DNA from: Isoperla grammatica
Taxonomy: Eukaryota; Arthropoda; Insecta; Plecoptera; Perlodidae
Assembly: GCA_945910005.1 (NCBI GenBank)
Contig: CAMDTW010000641.1
Location: 1,369,001 to 1,433,000, forward strand
Direction: 5' to 3'
DNA length: 64,000 nucleotides
In this document: one piece after another, positions 10,506 to 22,978 of the stretch
Position numbering within the stretch: position 1 is the first letter of the stretch
How the letters are laid out: the number at the start of each line of letters is the position of its first letter
The notes under the pieces: model-generated
What the model was told of the DNA's origin: nothing
Databases searched by the model: none
Seen by the model: the letters and a program-made list of their open reading frames with translations, nothing else
Made by a program: the position numbers and the translations under genes

Positions 10506-13500
10506 AGTGACATAGAAGCCACTACATGCAACATATCAGGACAACGCATGTTTCCTTGCTTGTGACGGTGACTGTATTTGATAAACCCTTCGCTGAGTCA
10601 GTGACATGAAAGCCACTTCATGCAACATATGAGAACAACGCATGTTTCCTCGCTTGTGACGGTGACTGTACTTGATAAACGCTGCGCTAAGTCAGTGACA
10701 TGAAAGCCACTACATGCAACATATCAGGACAACGCATGTTTCCTTGCTTGTGACGGTGACTGTACTTGATAAACCCTGCGCTGAGTCAGTGACATGAAAG
10801 CCACTTCATGCAACATATGAGAACAACGCATGTTTCCTCGCTTGTGACGGTGACTGTACTTGATAAACGCTGCGCTAAGTCAGTGACATGAAAGCCACTT
10901 CATGCAACATATGAGAACAACGCATGTTTCCTCGCTTGTGAAGGTGACTGTACTTGATAAACCCTGCGCTAAGTCAGTGACATAGAAGCCACTACATGCA
11001 ACGTATGAGGACAATGCATGTTTCCTCGCTTGTGGCGGGTGACTGTACTTGATAAACCCTGCGCTAAGTCAGTGACATGAAAGCCACTTCATGCAACATA
11101 TGAGAACAACGCATGTTTCCTCGCTTGTGACGGTGACTGTACTTGATAAACCCTGCGCTAAGTCAGTGACATAGAAGCCACTACATGCAACGTATCAGAA
11201 CAACGCATGTTTCCTTGCTTGTGACGGTGACTGTACTTTACAAACCCTGCGCTAAGTCAGTGACACTGAAGCCACTACATGCAACGTATGAGGACAACGC
11301 ATGTTTTCTTGCTTGTGACGGTGACTGGACTTGATAAACCCTGCGCTAAGTCAGTGACATAGAAGCCACAACATTCAACATATCAGGACAACGCATGTTT
11401 CCTTGCTTGTGACGGTCACTGTACTTGATAAACCCTGCGCTAAGTCAGTGACATGAAAGCCACTACATGGAACGTATGAGGACAACGCATGTTTCCTTGC
11501 TTGTGACGGTGACTGTACTTGATAAACCCTGCGCTAAGTCAGTGACATGAAAGCCACTTCATGCAACATATGAGAATAACGCATGTTTCCTCGCTTGTGA
11601 CGGTGACTGTACTTGATAAACCCTGCGCTAAGTCAGTGACATAGAAGCCACTACATGCAACGTATCAGAACAACGCATGTTTCCTTGCTTGTGACGGTGA
11701 CTGTACTTTACAAACCCTGCGCTAAGTCAGTGACATAGAAGCCACTACATGCAACGTATGAGGACAACGCATGTTTTCTTGCTTGTGACGGTGACTGGAC
11801 TTGATAAACCCTGCGCTAAGTCAGTGACATAGAAGCCACAACATTCAACATATCAGGACAACGCATGTTTCCTTGCTTGTGACGGTCACTGTACTTGATA
11901 AACCCTGCGCTAAGTCAGTGACATGAAAGCCACTACATGGAACGTATGAGGACAACGCATGTTTCCTTGCTTGTGACGGTGACTGTACTTGATAAACCCT
12001 GCGCTATGTCAGTGACAAGAAAGCAACTACATGCAACATATCAGGACAACGCATGTTTCCTTGCTTGTGACGGTGACTGTACTTTACAAACTTTGCGCTA
12101 AGTCAGTGACATAGAAGCCACTACATGCAACGTATGAGGACAACGAATGTTTTCTTGCTTGTGACGGTGACTGGACTTGATAAACCCTGCGCTAAGTCAG
12201 TGACATAGAAGCCACTACATTCAACATATCAGGACAACGCATGTTTCCTTGCTTGTGACGGTCACTGTACTTGATAAACCCTGCGCTTAGTCAGTGACAT
12301 GCAAGCCACTACATGGAACGTATGAGGACAACGCATGTTTCCTTGCTTGTGACGGTGACTGTACTTGATAAACCCTGCGCTATGTTAGTGACATGAAAGC
12401 CACTACATGCAACATATCAGGACAACGCATGTTTTCTTGCTTGTGACGGTGACTTTACTTGATAAACCCTGCGCTGAGTCAGTGACATAGAAGCCACTAC
12501 ATGCAACATATCAGGACCACGCATGTTTCCTTGCTTGTGACGGTCACTGTACTTGATAAACCCTGCGCTATGTCAGTGACATGAAAGCCACTACATGCAA
12601 CATATCAGGACAACGCATGTTTCCTCGCTTGTGACGGTGACTGTACATGATAAACCCTGCGCTAAGTCAGTGACATAAAAGCCACTACATGCAACATATC
12701 AGGACAACGCATGTTTCCTTGCTTGTGACGGTCACTGTACTTGATAAACCCTTCGCTAAGTCAGTGACATGAAAGCCACTACATGCAACATATCAGGACA
12801 ACGCATGTTTCCTTGCTTGTTACGGTGACTGTACTTGATAAAACCCTGCGCTAAGTCAGTGACATAGAAGCTACTACATGCAACGTATGAGGACAACGCA
12901 TGGTTCCTTGCTTGTGACCTTGACTGTACTTGATAAACCCTGCGCTAAGTCAGTGACATGAAAGCCACTACATGCAACGTATGAGGACAACGCATGTTTC
13001 CTTGCTTGTGACGGTGACTGTACTTGATGAACCCTGCGCTAAGTCAGTGACATAGAAGCCACTACATGCAACATATCAGGACTACTCATGTTTCCTTGCT
13101 TGTGACGGTCACTGTACTTTATAAACCCTGCGCTAAGTCAGTGACATGAAAGCCACTACATGCAACGTATGAGGACAACTCATGTTTCCTTGCTTGTGAC
13201 GGTGACGTTACTTGATAAACCCTGCGCTAAGTCAGTGACATGAAAGCCCCTACATGCAACGTATCAGGACATTGCATGTTTTCTTGCTTGTGACGGTGAC
13301 TGTACTTGATAAACCCTGCGCTAAGTCAGTGACATAGAAGCCACTACATGCAACGTATGAGGACAACGCATGTTTCCTTGCTTGTGACGGTGACTGCACT
13401 TGATAAACCCTACGCTAAGTCAGTGACATAGAAGCCACTACATGCAACGTATGAGGACAACGCATGTTTCCTTGCTTGTGACGGTGACTGTACTTGACAA

Positions 13501-14921
13501 ACCCTGCGCTAAGTCCGTGACATAGAAGCCACTATATGCAACTTAGGAGGACAACGCATGTTTCCTTGCTTGTGACGGTGACTGTACTTGATAAACCCTG
13601 CGCTGAGTCAGTGACATGAAAGCCACTTCATGCAACATATCAGGACAACGCATGTTTCCTTGCTTGTGACGTTGACTGTACTTGATAAACCCTGCGCTTA
13701 GTCAGTGACATAGAAGCCACTACATGCGACATATCAGGACAACGCATGTTTCCTTGCTTGTGACGGTGACTGTACTTGATAAACCCTGCGCTAAGTCAGT
13801 GACTTTGAAGCCACTACATGCAACATATCAGGACAACGCATGTTTCCTTGCTTGTGACGGTGACTGTACTTGATAAACCCTGCGCTAAGTCAGTGACGTA
13901 GAAGCCACTACATGCAACATATCAGGACAACGCATGTTTCCTTGCTTGTGACGGTGACTGTACTTGATAAACCCTGCGCTATGTCAATGACATAGAAGCC
14001 ACTACATGCAACGTATGACAACGCATGTTTCTTTGCTTGTGACGGTGACTGTACTTGATAAACCATGCGCTAAGTCAGTGACATAGAAGCCACTACATGC
14101 AACATATCAGGACAACGCATGTTTCCTTGCTTGTGACGGTGACTGTACTTGACAAACCTTGCGCTAAGTCAGTGACATAGAAGCCACTACATGCAACGTA
14201 TGAGGACAACGCATGTTTCCTCTATTGTGACGGTGACTGTTCTTGATAAACCCTGCGCTAAGTCAGTGACGTAGAAGCCACTACATGCAACGTATGAGGA
14301 CAACGCATGTTTTCTTGCTTGTGACGGTGACTGTACTTGATAAACCCTGCGCTAAGTCAGTGACATAGAAGCCACTACATGCAACGTATGAGGACAACGC
14401 ATGTTTCCTTGCTTGTGACGGTGACTGTACTTGATAATTCCTGCGCTAAGTCAGTGACATAAAAGCCACTACATGAAACATATCAGGACAACGCATGTTT
14501 CCCTGCTTGTGACGGTGACTGTACTTGATAAACCTTGCGCTAAGTCAAAGACATGAAGGCCACTTCATGCAACATATCAGGACAACGCATGTTTCCTTGC
14601 TTGTGACGGTGACTGTACTTGATAAACCCTGCGGTTAGTCAGTGACCTAGAAGCCACTACATGCAACATATCAGGACAACGCATGTTTCGTTGCTTGTGA
14701 CGGTGACTGTACTTGATAAACCCTGCGCTAAGTCAGTGACATGAAAGCCACTTCATGAAACATATGAGAACAACGCATGTTTCCTTGCTTGTGACGGTGA
14801 CTGTACTTGATAAACCCTGCGCTAAGTCAGTGACATAGAAGCCACTACATGCAACATATGAGTACAACGCATGTTTCCTCGCTTGTGACGGTGACTGTAC
14901 TTGATAACCCTGCGCTAAGTC
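10506..14921 (+). repeat. Domain A higher-order repeat, copy 3, nine monomers deleted
   Basis: This copy is 4,416 bp and 47 monomers, 836 bp shorter than copies 2 and 4. The missing part corresponds to about 6,269-7,104 of copy 2. The breakpoint lies in sequence common to both partners, between about 11,503 and 11,536. The lost block is nine monomers and includes the 82-bp unit and two 95-bp units (9 x 94 - 12 + 2 = 836), so the loss is exactly in monomer register. A private change, GCATGGTTCC, lies near 12,900. The rest follows copy 2 closely. Confidence 0.9.
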
Positions 14922-17900
14922 AGTGACATAGAAGCCACTACATGCAACATATCAGGACAACGCATGTTTCCTTGCTTGTGACGGTGACTGTATTTGATAA
15001 ACCCTTCGCTGAGTCAGTGACATGAAAGCCACTTCATGCAACATATGAGAACAACGCATGTTTCCTCGCTTGTGACGGTGACTGTACTTGATAAACGCTG
15101 CGCTAAGTCAGTGACATGAAAGCCACTACATGCAACATATCAGGACAACGCATGTTTCCTTGCTTGTGACGGTGACTGTACTTGATAAACCCTGCGCTGA
15201 GTCAGTGACATGAAAGCCACTTCATGCAACATATGAGAACAACGCATGTTTCCTCGCTTGTGACGGTGACTGTACTTGATAAACGCTGCGCTAAGTCAGT
15301 GACATGAAAGCCACTTCATGCAACATATGAGAACAACGCATGTTTCCTCGCTTGTGAAGGTGACTGTACTTGATAAACCCTGCGCTAAGTCAGTGACATA
15401 GAAGCCACTACATGCAACGTATGAGGACAATGCATGTTTCCTCGCTTGTGGCGGGTGACTGTACTTGATAAACCCTGCGCTAAGTCAGTGACATGAAAGC
15501 CACTTCATGCAACATATGAGAACAACGCATGTTTCCTCGCTTGTGACGGTGACTGTACTTGATAAACCCTGCGCTAAGTCAGTGACATAGAAGCCACTAC
15601 ATGCAACGTATCAGAACAACGCATGTTTCCTTGCTTGTGACGGTGACTGTACTTTACAAACCCTGCGCTAAGTCAGTGACACTGAAGCCACTACATGCAA
15701 CGTATGAGGACAACGCATGTTTTCTTGCTTGTGACGGTGACTGGACTTGATAAACCCTGCGCTAAGTCAGTGACATAGAAGCCACAACATTCAACATATC
15801 AGGACAACGCATGTTTCCTTGCTTGTGACGGTCACTGTACTTGATAAACCCTGCGCTAAGTCAGTGACATGAAAGCCACTACATGGAACGTATGAGGACA
15901 ACGCATGTTTCCTTGCTTGTGACGGTGACTGTACTTGATAAACCCTGCGCTATGTCAGTGACAAGAAAGCAACTACATGCAACATATCAGGACAACGCAT
16001 GTTTCCTTGCTTGTGACGGTGACTTTACTTGATAAACCCTGCGCTGAGTCAGTGATATAGAAGCCACTACATGCAACATATCAGGACAACGCATGTTTCC
16101 TTGCTTGTGACGGTGACTGTACTTGATAAACCCTGCGCTATGTCAGTGACATAGATGCAACTACATGCAACGTATGAGGACAACGCATGTTTCCTTGCTT
16201 GTGACGGTGACTGTACTTGATAAACCTTGCGCTAAGTCAGTGACATAGAAGCCACTTCATGCAACGTATCAGGACAACGCATGTCTCCTTGCTTGTGACG
16301 GTGACTGTACTTGATAAACCTTTGACATAGAAGCCACTACATGCAACGTATCAGGACAACGCATGTTTCCTTGCTTGTGACGGTGACTGTACTTGATAAA
16401 CCTTGCGCTAAGTCAGTGACATAGAAGCCACTACATGCAACGTATGAGGACAACGCATGTTTCCTTGCTTGTGACGGTGACTGTACTTGATAAAACCCTG
16501 CGCTAAGTCAGTGACATAGAAGCTACTACATGCAACGTATGAGGACAACGCATGTTTCCTTGCTTGTGACCTTGACTGTACTTGATAAACCCTGCGCTAA
16601 GTCAGTGACATGAAAGCCACTACATGCAACGTATGAGGACAACGCATGTTTCCTTGCTTGTGACGGTGACTGTACTTGATAAACCCTGCGCTAAGTCAGT
16701 GACATAGAAGCCACTACATGCAACGTATGAGGACAATGCATGTTTCCTCGCTTGTGGCGGGTGACTGTACTTGATAAACCCTGCGCTAAGTCAGTGACAT
16801 GAAAGCCACTTCATGCAACATATGAGAATAACGCATGTTTCCTCGCTTGTGACGGTGACTGTACTTGATAAACCCTGCGCTAAGTCAGTGACATAGAAGC
16901 CACTACATGCAACGTATCAGAACAACGCATGTTTCCTTGCTTGTGACGGTGACTGTACTTTACAAACCCTGCGCTAAGTCAGTGACATAGAAGCCACTAC
17001 ATGCAACGTATGAGGACAACGCATGTTTTCTTGCTTGTGACGGTGACTGGACTTGATAAACCCTGCGCTAAGTCAGTGACATAGAAGCCACAACATTCAA
17101 CATATCAGGACAACGCATGTTTCCTTGCTTGTGACGGTCACTGTACTTGATAAACCCTGCGCTAAGTCAGTGACATGAAAGCCACTACATGGAACGTATG
17201 AGGACAACGCATGTTTCCTTGCTTGTGACGGTGACTGTACTTGATAAACCCTGCGCTATGTCAGTGACAAGAAAGCAACTACATGCAACATATCAGGACA
17301 ACGCATGTTTCCTTGCTTGTGACGGTGACTGTACTTTACAAACTTTGCGCTAAGTCAGTGACATAGAAGCCACTACATGCAACGTATGAGGACAACGAAT
17401 GTTTTCTTGCTTGTGACGGTGACTGGACTTGATAAACCCTGCGCTAAGTCAGTGACATAGAAGCCACTACATTCAACATATCAGGACAACGCATGTTTCC
17501 TTGCTTGTGACGGTCACTGTACTTGATAAACCCTGCGCTTAGTCAGTGACATGCAAGCCACTACATGGAACGTATGAGGACAACGCATGTTTCCTTGCTT
17601 GTGACGGTGACTGTACTTGATAAACCCTGCGCTATGTTAGTGACATGAAAGCCACTACATGCAACATATCAGGACAACGCATGTTTTCTTGCTTGTGACG
17701 GTGACTTTACTTGATAAACCCTGCGCTGAGTCAGTGACATAGAAGCCACTACATGCAACATATCAGGACCACGCATGTTTCCTTGCTTGTGACGGTCACT
17801 GTACTTGATAAACCCTGCGCTATGTCAGTGACATGAAAGCCACTACATGCAACATATCAGGACAACGCATGTTTCCTCGCTTGTGACGGTGACTGTACAT

Positions 17901-20173
17901 GATAAACCCTGCGCTAAGTCAGTGACATAAAAGCCACTACATGCAACATATCAGGACAACGCATGTTTCCTTGCTTGTGACGGTCACTGTACTTGATAAA
18001 CCCTTCGCTAAGTCAGTGACATGAAAGCCACTACATGCAACATATCAGGACAACGCATGTTTCCTTGCTTGTTACGGTGACTGTACTTGATAAAACCCTG
18101 CGCTAAGTCAGTGACATAGAAGCTACTACATGCAACGTATGAGGACAACGCATGTTTCCTTGCTTGTGACCTTGACTGTACTTGATAAACCCTGCGCTAA
18201 GTCAGTGACATGAAAGCCACTACATGCAACGTATGAGGACAACGCATGTTTCCTTGCTTGTGACGGTGACTGTACTTGATGAACCCTGCGCTAAGTCAGT
18301 GACATAGAAGCCACTACATGCAACATATCAGGACTACTCATGTTTCCTTGCTTGTGACGGTCACTGTACTTTATAAACCCTGCGCTAAGTCAGTGACATG
18401 AAAGCCACTACATGCAACGTATGAGGACAACTCATGTTTCCTTGCTTGTGACGGTGACGTTACTTGATAAACCCTGCGCTAAGTCAGTGACATGAAAGCC
18501 CCTACATGCAACGTATCAGGACATTGCATGTTTTCTTGCTTGTGACGGTGACTGTACTTGATAAACCCTGCGCTAAGTCAGTGACATAGAAGCCACTACA
18601 TGCAACGTATGAGGACAACGCATGTTTCCTTGCTTGTGACGGTGACTGCACTTGATAAACCCTACGCTAAGTCAGTGACATAGAAGCCACTACATGCAAC
18701 GTATGAGGACAACGCATGTTTCCTTGCTTGTGACGGTGACTGTACTTGACAAACCCTGCGCTAAGTCCGTGACATAGAAGCCACTATATGCAACTTAGGA
18801 GGACAACGCATGTTTCCTTGCTTGTGACGGTGACTGTACTTGATAAACCCTGCGCTGAGTCAGTGACATGAAAGCCACTTCATGCAACATATCAGGACAA
18901 CGCATGTTTCCTTGCTTGTGACGTTGACTGTACTTGATAAACCCTGCGCTTAGTCAGTGACATAGAAGCCACTACATGCGACATATCAGGACAACGCATG
19001 TTTCCTTGCTTGTGACGGTGACTGTACTTGATAAACCCTGCGCTAAGTCAGTGACTTTGAAGCCACTACATGCAACATATCAGGACAACGCATGTTTCCT
19101 TGCTTGTGACGGTGACTGTACTTGATAAACCCTGCGCTAAGTCAGTGACGTAGAAGCCACTACATGCAACATATCAGGACAACGCATGTTTCCTTGCTTG
19201 TGACGGTGACTGTACTTGATAAACCCTGCGCTATGTCAATGACATAGAAGCCACTACATGCAACGTATGACAACGCATGTTTCTTTGCTTGTGACGGTGA
19301 CTGTACTTGATAAACCATGCGCTAAGTCAGTGACATAGAAGCCACTACATGCAACATATCAGGACAACGCATGTTTCCTTGCTTGTGACGGTGACTGTAC
19401 TTGACAAACCTTGCGCTAAGTCAGTGACATAGAAGCCACTACATGCAACGTATGAGGACAACGCATGTTTCCTCTATTGTGACGGTGACTGTTCTTGATA
19501 AACCCTGCGCTAAGTCAGTGACGTAGAAGCCACTACATGCAACGTATGAGGACAACGCATGTTTTCTTGCTTGTGACGGTGACTGTACTTGATAAACCCT
19601 GCGCTAAGTCAGTGACATAGAAGCCACTACATGCAACGTATGAGGACAACGCATGTTTCCTTGCTTGTGACGGTGACTGTACTTGATAATTCCTGCGCTA
19701 AGTCAGTGACATAAAAGCCACTACATGAAACATATCAGGACAACGCATGTTTCCCTGCTTGTGACGGTGACTGTACTTGATAAACCTTGCGCTTAGTCAA
19801 AGACATGAAGGCCACTTCATGCAACATATCAGGACAACGCATGTTTCCTTGCTTGTGACGGTGACTGTACTTGATAAACCCTGCGGTTAGTCAGTGACCT
19901 AGAAGCCACTACATGCAACATATCAGGACAACGCATGTTTCGTTGCTTGTGACGGTGACTGTACTTGATAAACCCTGCGCTAAGTCAGTGACATGAAAGC
20001 CACTTCATGAAACATATGAGAACAACGCATGTTTCCTTGCTTGTGACGGTGACTGTACTTGATAAACCCTGCGCTAAGTCAGTGACATAGAAGCCACTAC
20101 ATGCAACATATGAGTACAACGCATGTTTCCTCGCTTGTGACGGTGACTGTACTTGATAACCCTGCGCTAAGTC
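14922..20173 (+). repeat. Domain A higher-order repeat, copy 4 (56 monomers, 5,252 bp)
   Basis: This is a full-length unit, collinear with copy 2 at offset 9,668. It has the same four +1 monomers, the 82-bp monomer near 16,321, the 91-bp monomer near 19,268 and the 93-bp monomer just before 20,174. Private differences include CATAGATGCAAC near 16,151 and GCGCTTAGTCAAAG near 19,790 (copies 1-3 have CTAAGTCAAAG). Such differences are few, which suggests recent homogenisation of domain A. Confidence 0.92.
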
Positions 20174-21745
20174 AGTGACATAGAAGCCACTACATGCAAC
20201 ATATCAGGACAACGCATGTTTCCTTGCTTGTGACGGTGACTGTATTTGATAAACCCTTCGCTGAGTCAGTGACATGAAAGCCACTTCATGCAACATATGA
20301 GAACAACGCATGTTTCCTCGCTTGTGACGGTGACTGTACTTGATAAACGCTGCGCTAAGTCAGTGACATGAAAGCCACTACATGCAACATATCAGGACAA
20401 CGCATGTTTCCTTGCTTGTGACGGTGACTGTACTTGATAAACCCTGCGCTGAGTCAGTGACATGAAAGCCACTTCATGCAACATATGAGAACAACGCATG
20501 TTTCCTCGCTTGTGACGGTGACTGTACTTGATAAACGCTGCGCTAAGTCAGTGACATGAAAGCCACTTCATGCAACATATGAGAACAACGCATGTTTCCT
20601 CGCTTGTGAAGGTGACTGTACTTGATAAACCCTGCGCTAAGTCAGTGACATAGAAGCCACTACATGCAACGTATGAGGACAATGCATGTTTCCTCGCTTG
20701 TGGCGGGTGACTGTACTTGATAAACCCTGCGCTAAGTCAGTGACATGAAAGCCACTTCATGCAACATATGAGAACAACGCATGTTTCCTCGCTTGTGACG
20801 GTGACTGTACTTGATAAACCCTGCGCTAAGTCAGTGACATAGAAGCCACTACATGCAACGTATCAGAACAACGCATGTTTCCTTGCTTGTGACGGTGACT
20901 GTACTTTACAAACCCTGCGCTAAGTCAGTGACACTGAAGCCACTACATGCAACGTATGAGGACAACGCATGTTTTCTTGCTTGTGACGGTGACTGGACTT
21001 GATAAACCCTGCGCTAAGTCAGTGACATAGAAGCCACAACATTCAACATATCAGGACAACGCATGTTTCCTTGCTTGTGACGGTCACTGTACTTGATAAA
21101 CCCTGCGCTAAGTCAGTGACATGAAAGCCACTACATGGAACGTATGAGGACAACGCATGTTTCCTTGCTTGTGACGGTGACTGTACTTGATAAACCCTGC
21201 GCTATGTCAGTGACAAGAAAGCAACTACATGCAACATATCAGGACAACGCATGTTTCCTTGCTTGTGACGGTGACTTTACTTGATAAACCCTGCGCTGAG
21301 TCAGTGATATAGAAGCCACTACATGCAACATATCAGGACAACGCATGTTTCCTTGCTTGTGACGGTGACTGTACTTGATAAACCCTGCGCTATGTCAGTG
21401 ACATAGAAGCAACTACATGCAACGTATGAGGACAACGCATGTTTCCTTGCTTGTGACGGTGACTGTACTTGATAAACCTTGCGCTAAGTCAGTGACATAG
21501 AAGCCACTTCATGCAACGTATCAGGACAACGCATGTCTCCTTGCTTGTGACGGTGACTGTACTTGATAAACCTTTGACAAAGAAGCCACTACATGCAACG
21601 TATCAGGACAACGCATGTTTCCTTGCTTGTGACGGTGACTGTACTTGATAAACCTTGCGCTAAGTCAGTGACATAGAAGCCACTACATGCAACGTATGAG
21701 GACAACGCATGTTTCCTTGCTTGAGACGGTGACTGTACTTGATAA
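20174..21745 (+). repeat. Domain A higher-order repeat, copy 5, truncated
   Basis: It follows copy 2 (offset 14,920) from the landmark to about 21,745, roughly 17 monomers. Where copy 2 has the one-A-insertion monomer (6,821), this copy instead has a plain GATAAACCC and then a monomer of a different type. Private changes include GACAAAGAAGCC near 21,577 and TTGAGACGG near 21,721. The break marks the right end of regular domain A order. Confidence 0.85.
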
Positions 21746-22277
21746 ACCCTGCGCTAAGTCAGTGACATGAAAGCCACTACATGCAACATATCAGGACAAC
21801 GCATGTTTCCTCGCTTGTGACGGTGACTGTACATGATAAACCCTGCGCTAAGTCAGTGACATAAAAGCCACTACATGCAACGTATCAGGACAACGCATGT
21901 TTCCTTGCTTGTGACGGTGACTGTACTTGATAAACCCTGCGCTAAGTCAGTGACATAGAAGCCACTACATGCAACATATCAGGACAACGCATGTTTCCTT
22001 GCTTGTGACGGTGACTGTACTTGATAAACCCTGCGCTATGTCAATGACATAAGAGCCACTACATGCAACGTATGACAACGCATGTTTCTTTGCTTGTGAC
22101 GGTGACTGTACTTGATAAACCATGCGCTAAGTCAGTGACATAGAAGCCACTACATGCAACATATCAGGACAACGCATGTTTCCTTGCTTGTGACGGTGAC
22201 TGTACTTGACAAACCTTGCGCTAAGTCAGTGACATAGAAGCCACTACATGCAACGTATGAGGACAACGCATGTTTCG
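21746..22277 (+). repeat. Compacted transition between domains A and B
   Basis: Landmarks at 20,174 and 22,979 are only 2,805 bp (30 monomers) apart instead of 56, so about 26 monomers are absent relative to domain A. Monomers here resemble non-adjacent ones of copy 1: TACATGATAAACC near 21,830 (like 2,979), then CTATGTCAATGACAT near 22,036 (like 4,311) with a private CATAAGAGCC. The order is what serial internal deletions of a domain A unit would leave. From about 22,278 the sequence is collinear with domain B copy 2. Confidence 0.75.
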
Positions 22278-22978
22278 TCTATTGTGACGGTGACTGTTCT
22301 TGATAAACCCTGCGCTAAGTCAGTGACGTAGAAGCCACTACATGCAACGTATGAGGACAACGCATGTTTTCTTGCTTGTGACGGTGACTGTACTTGATAA
22401 ACCCTGCGCTAAGTCAGTGACATAGAACCCACTACATGCAACGTATGAGGACAACGCATGTTTCCTTGCTTGTGACGGTGACTGCACTTGATAATTCCTG
22501 CGCTAAGTCAGTGACATAAAAGCCACTACATGAAACATATCAGGACAACGCATGTTTCCCTGCTTGTGACGGTGACTGTACTTGATAAACTTTGCGCTAA
22601 GTCAAAGACATGAAGGCCACTTCATGCAACATATCAGGACAACGCATGTTTCCTTGCTTGTGACGGTGACTGTACTTGATAAACCCTGCGGTTAGTCAGT
22701 GACCTAGAAGCCACTACATGCAACATATCAGGACAACGCATGTTTCGTTGCTTGTGACGGTGACTGTACTTGATAAACCCTGCGCTAAGTCAGTGACATG
22801 AAAGCCACTTCATGCAACATATGAGAACAACGCATGTTTCCTTGCTTGTGACGGTGACTGTACTTGATAAACCCTGCGCTAAGTCAGTGACATAGAAGCC
22901 ACTACATGCAACATATGAGTACAACGCATGTTTCCTCGCTTGTGACGGTGACTGTACTTGATAACCCTGCGCTAAGTC

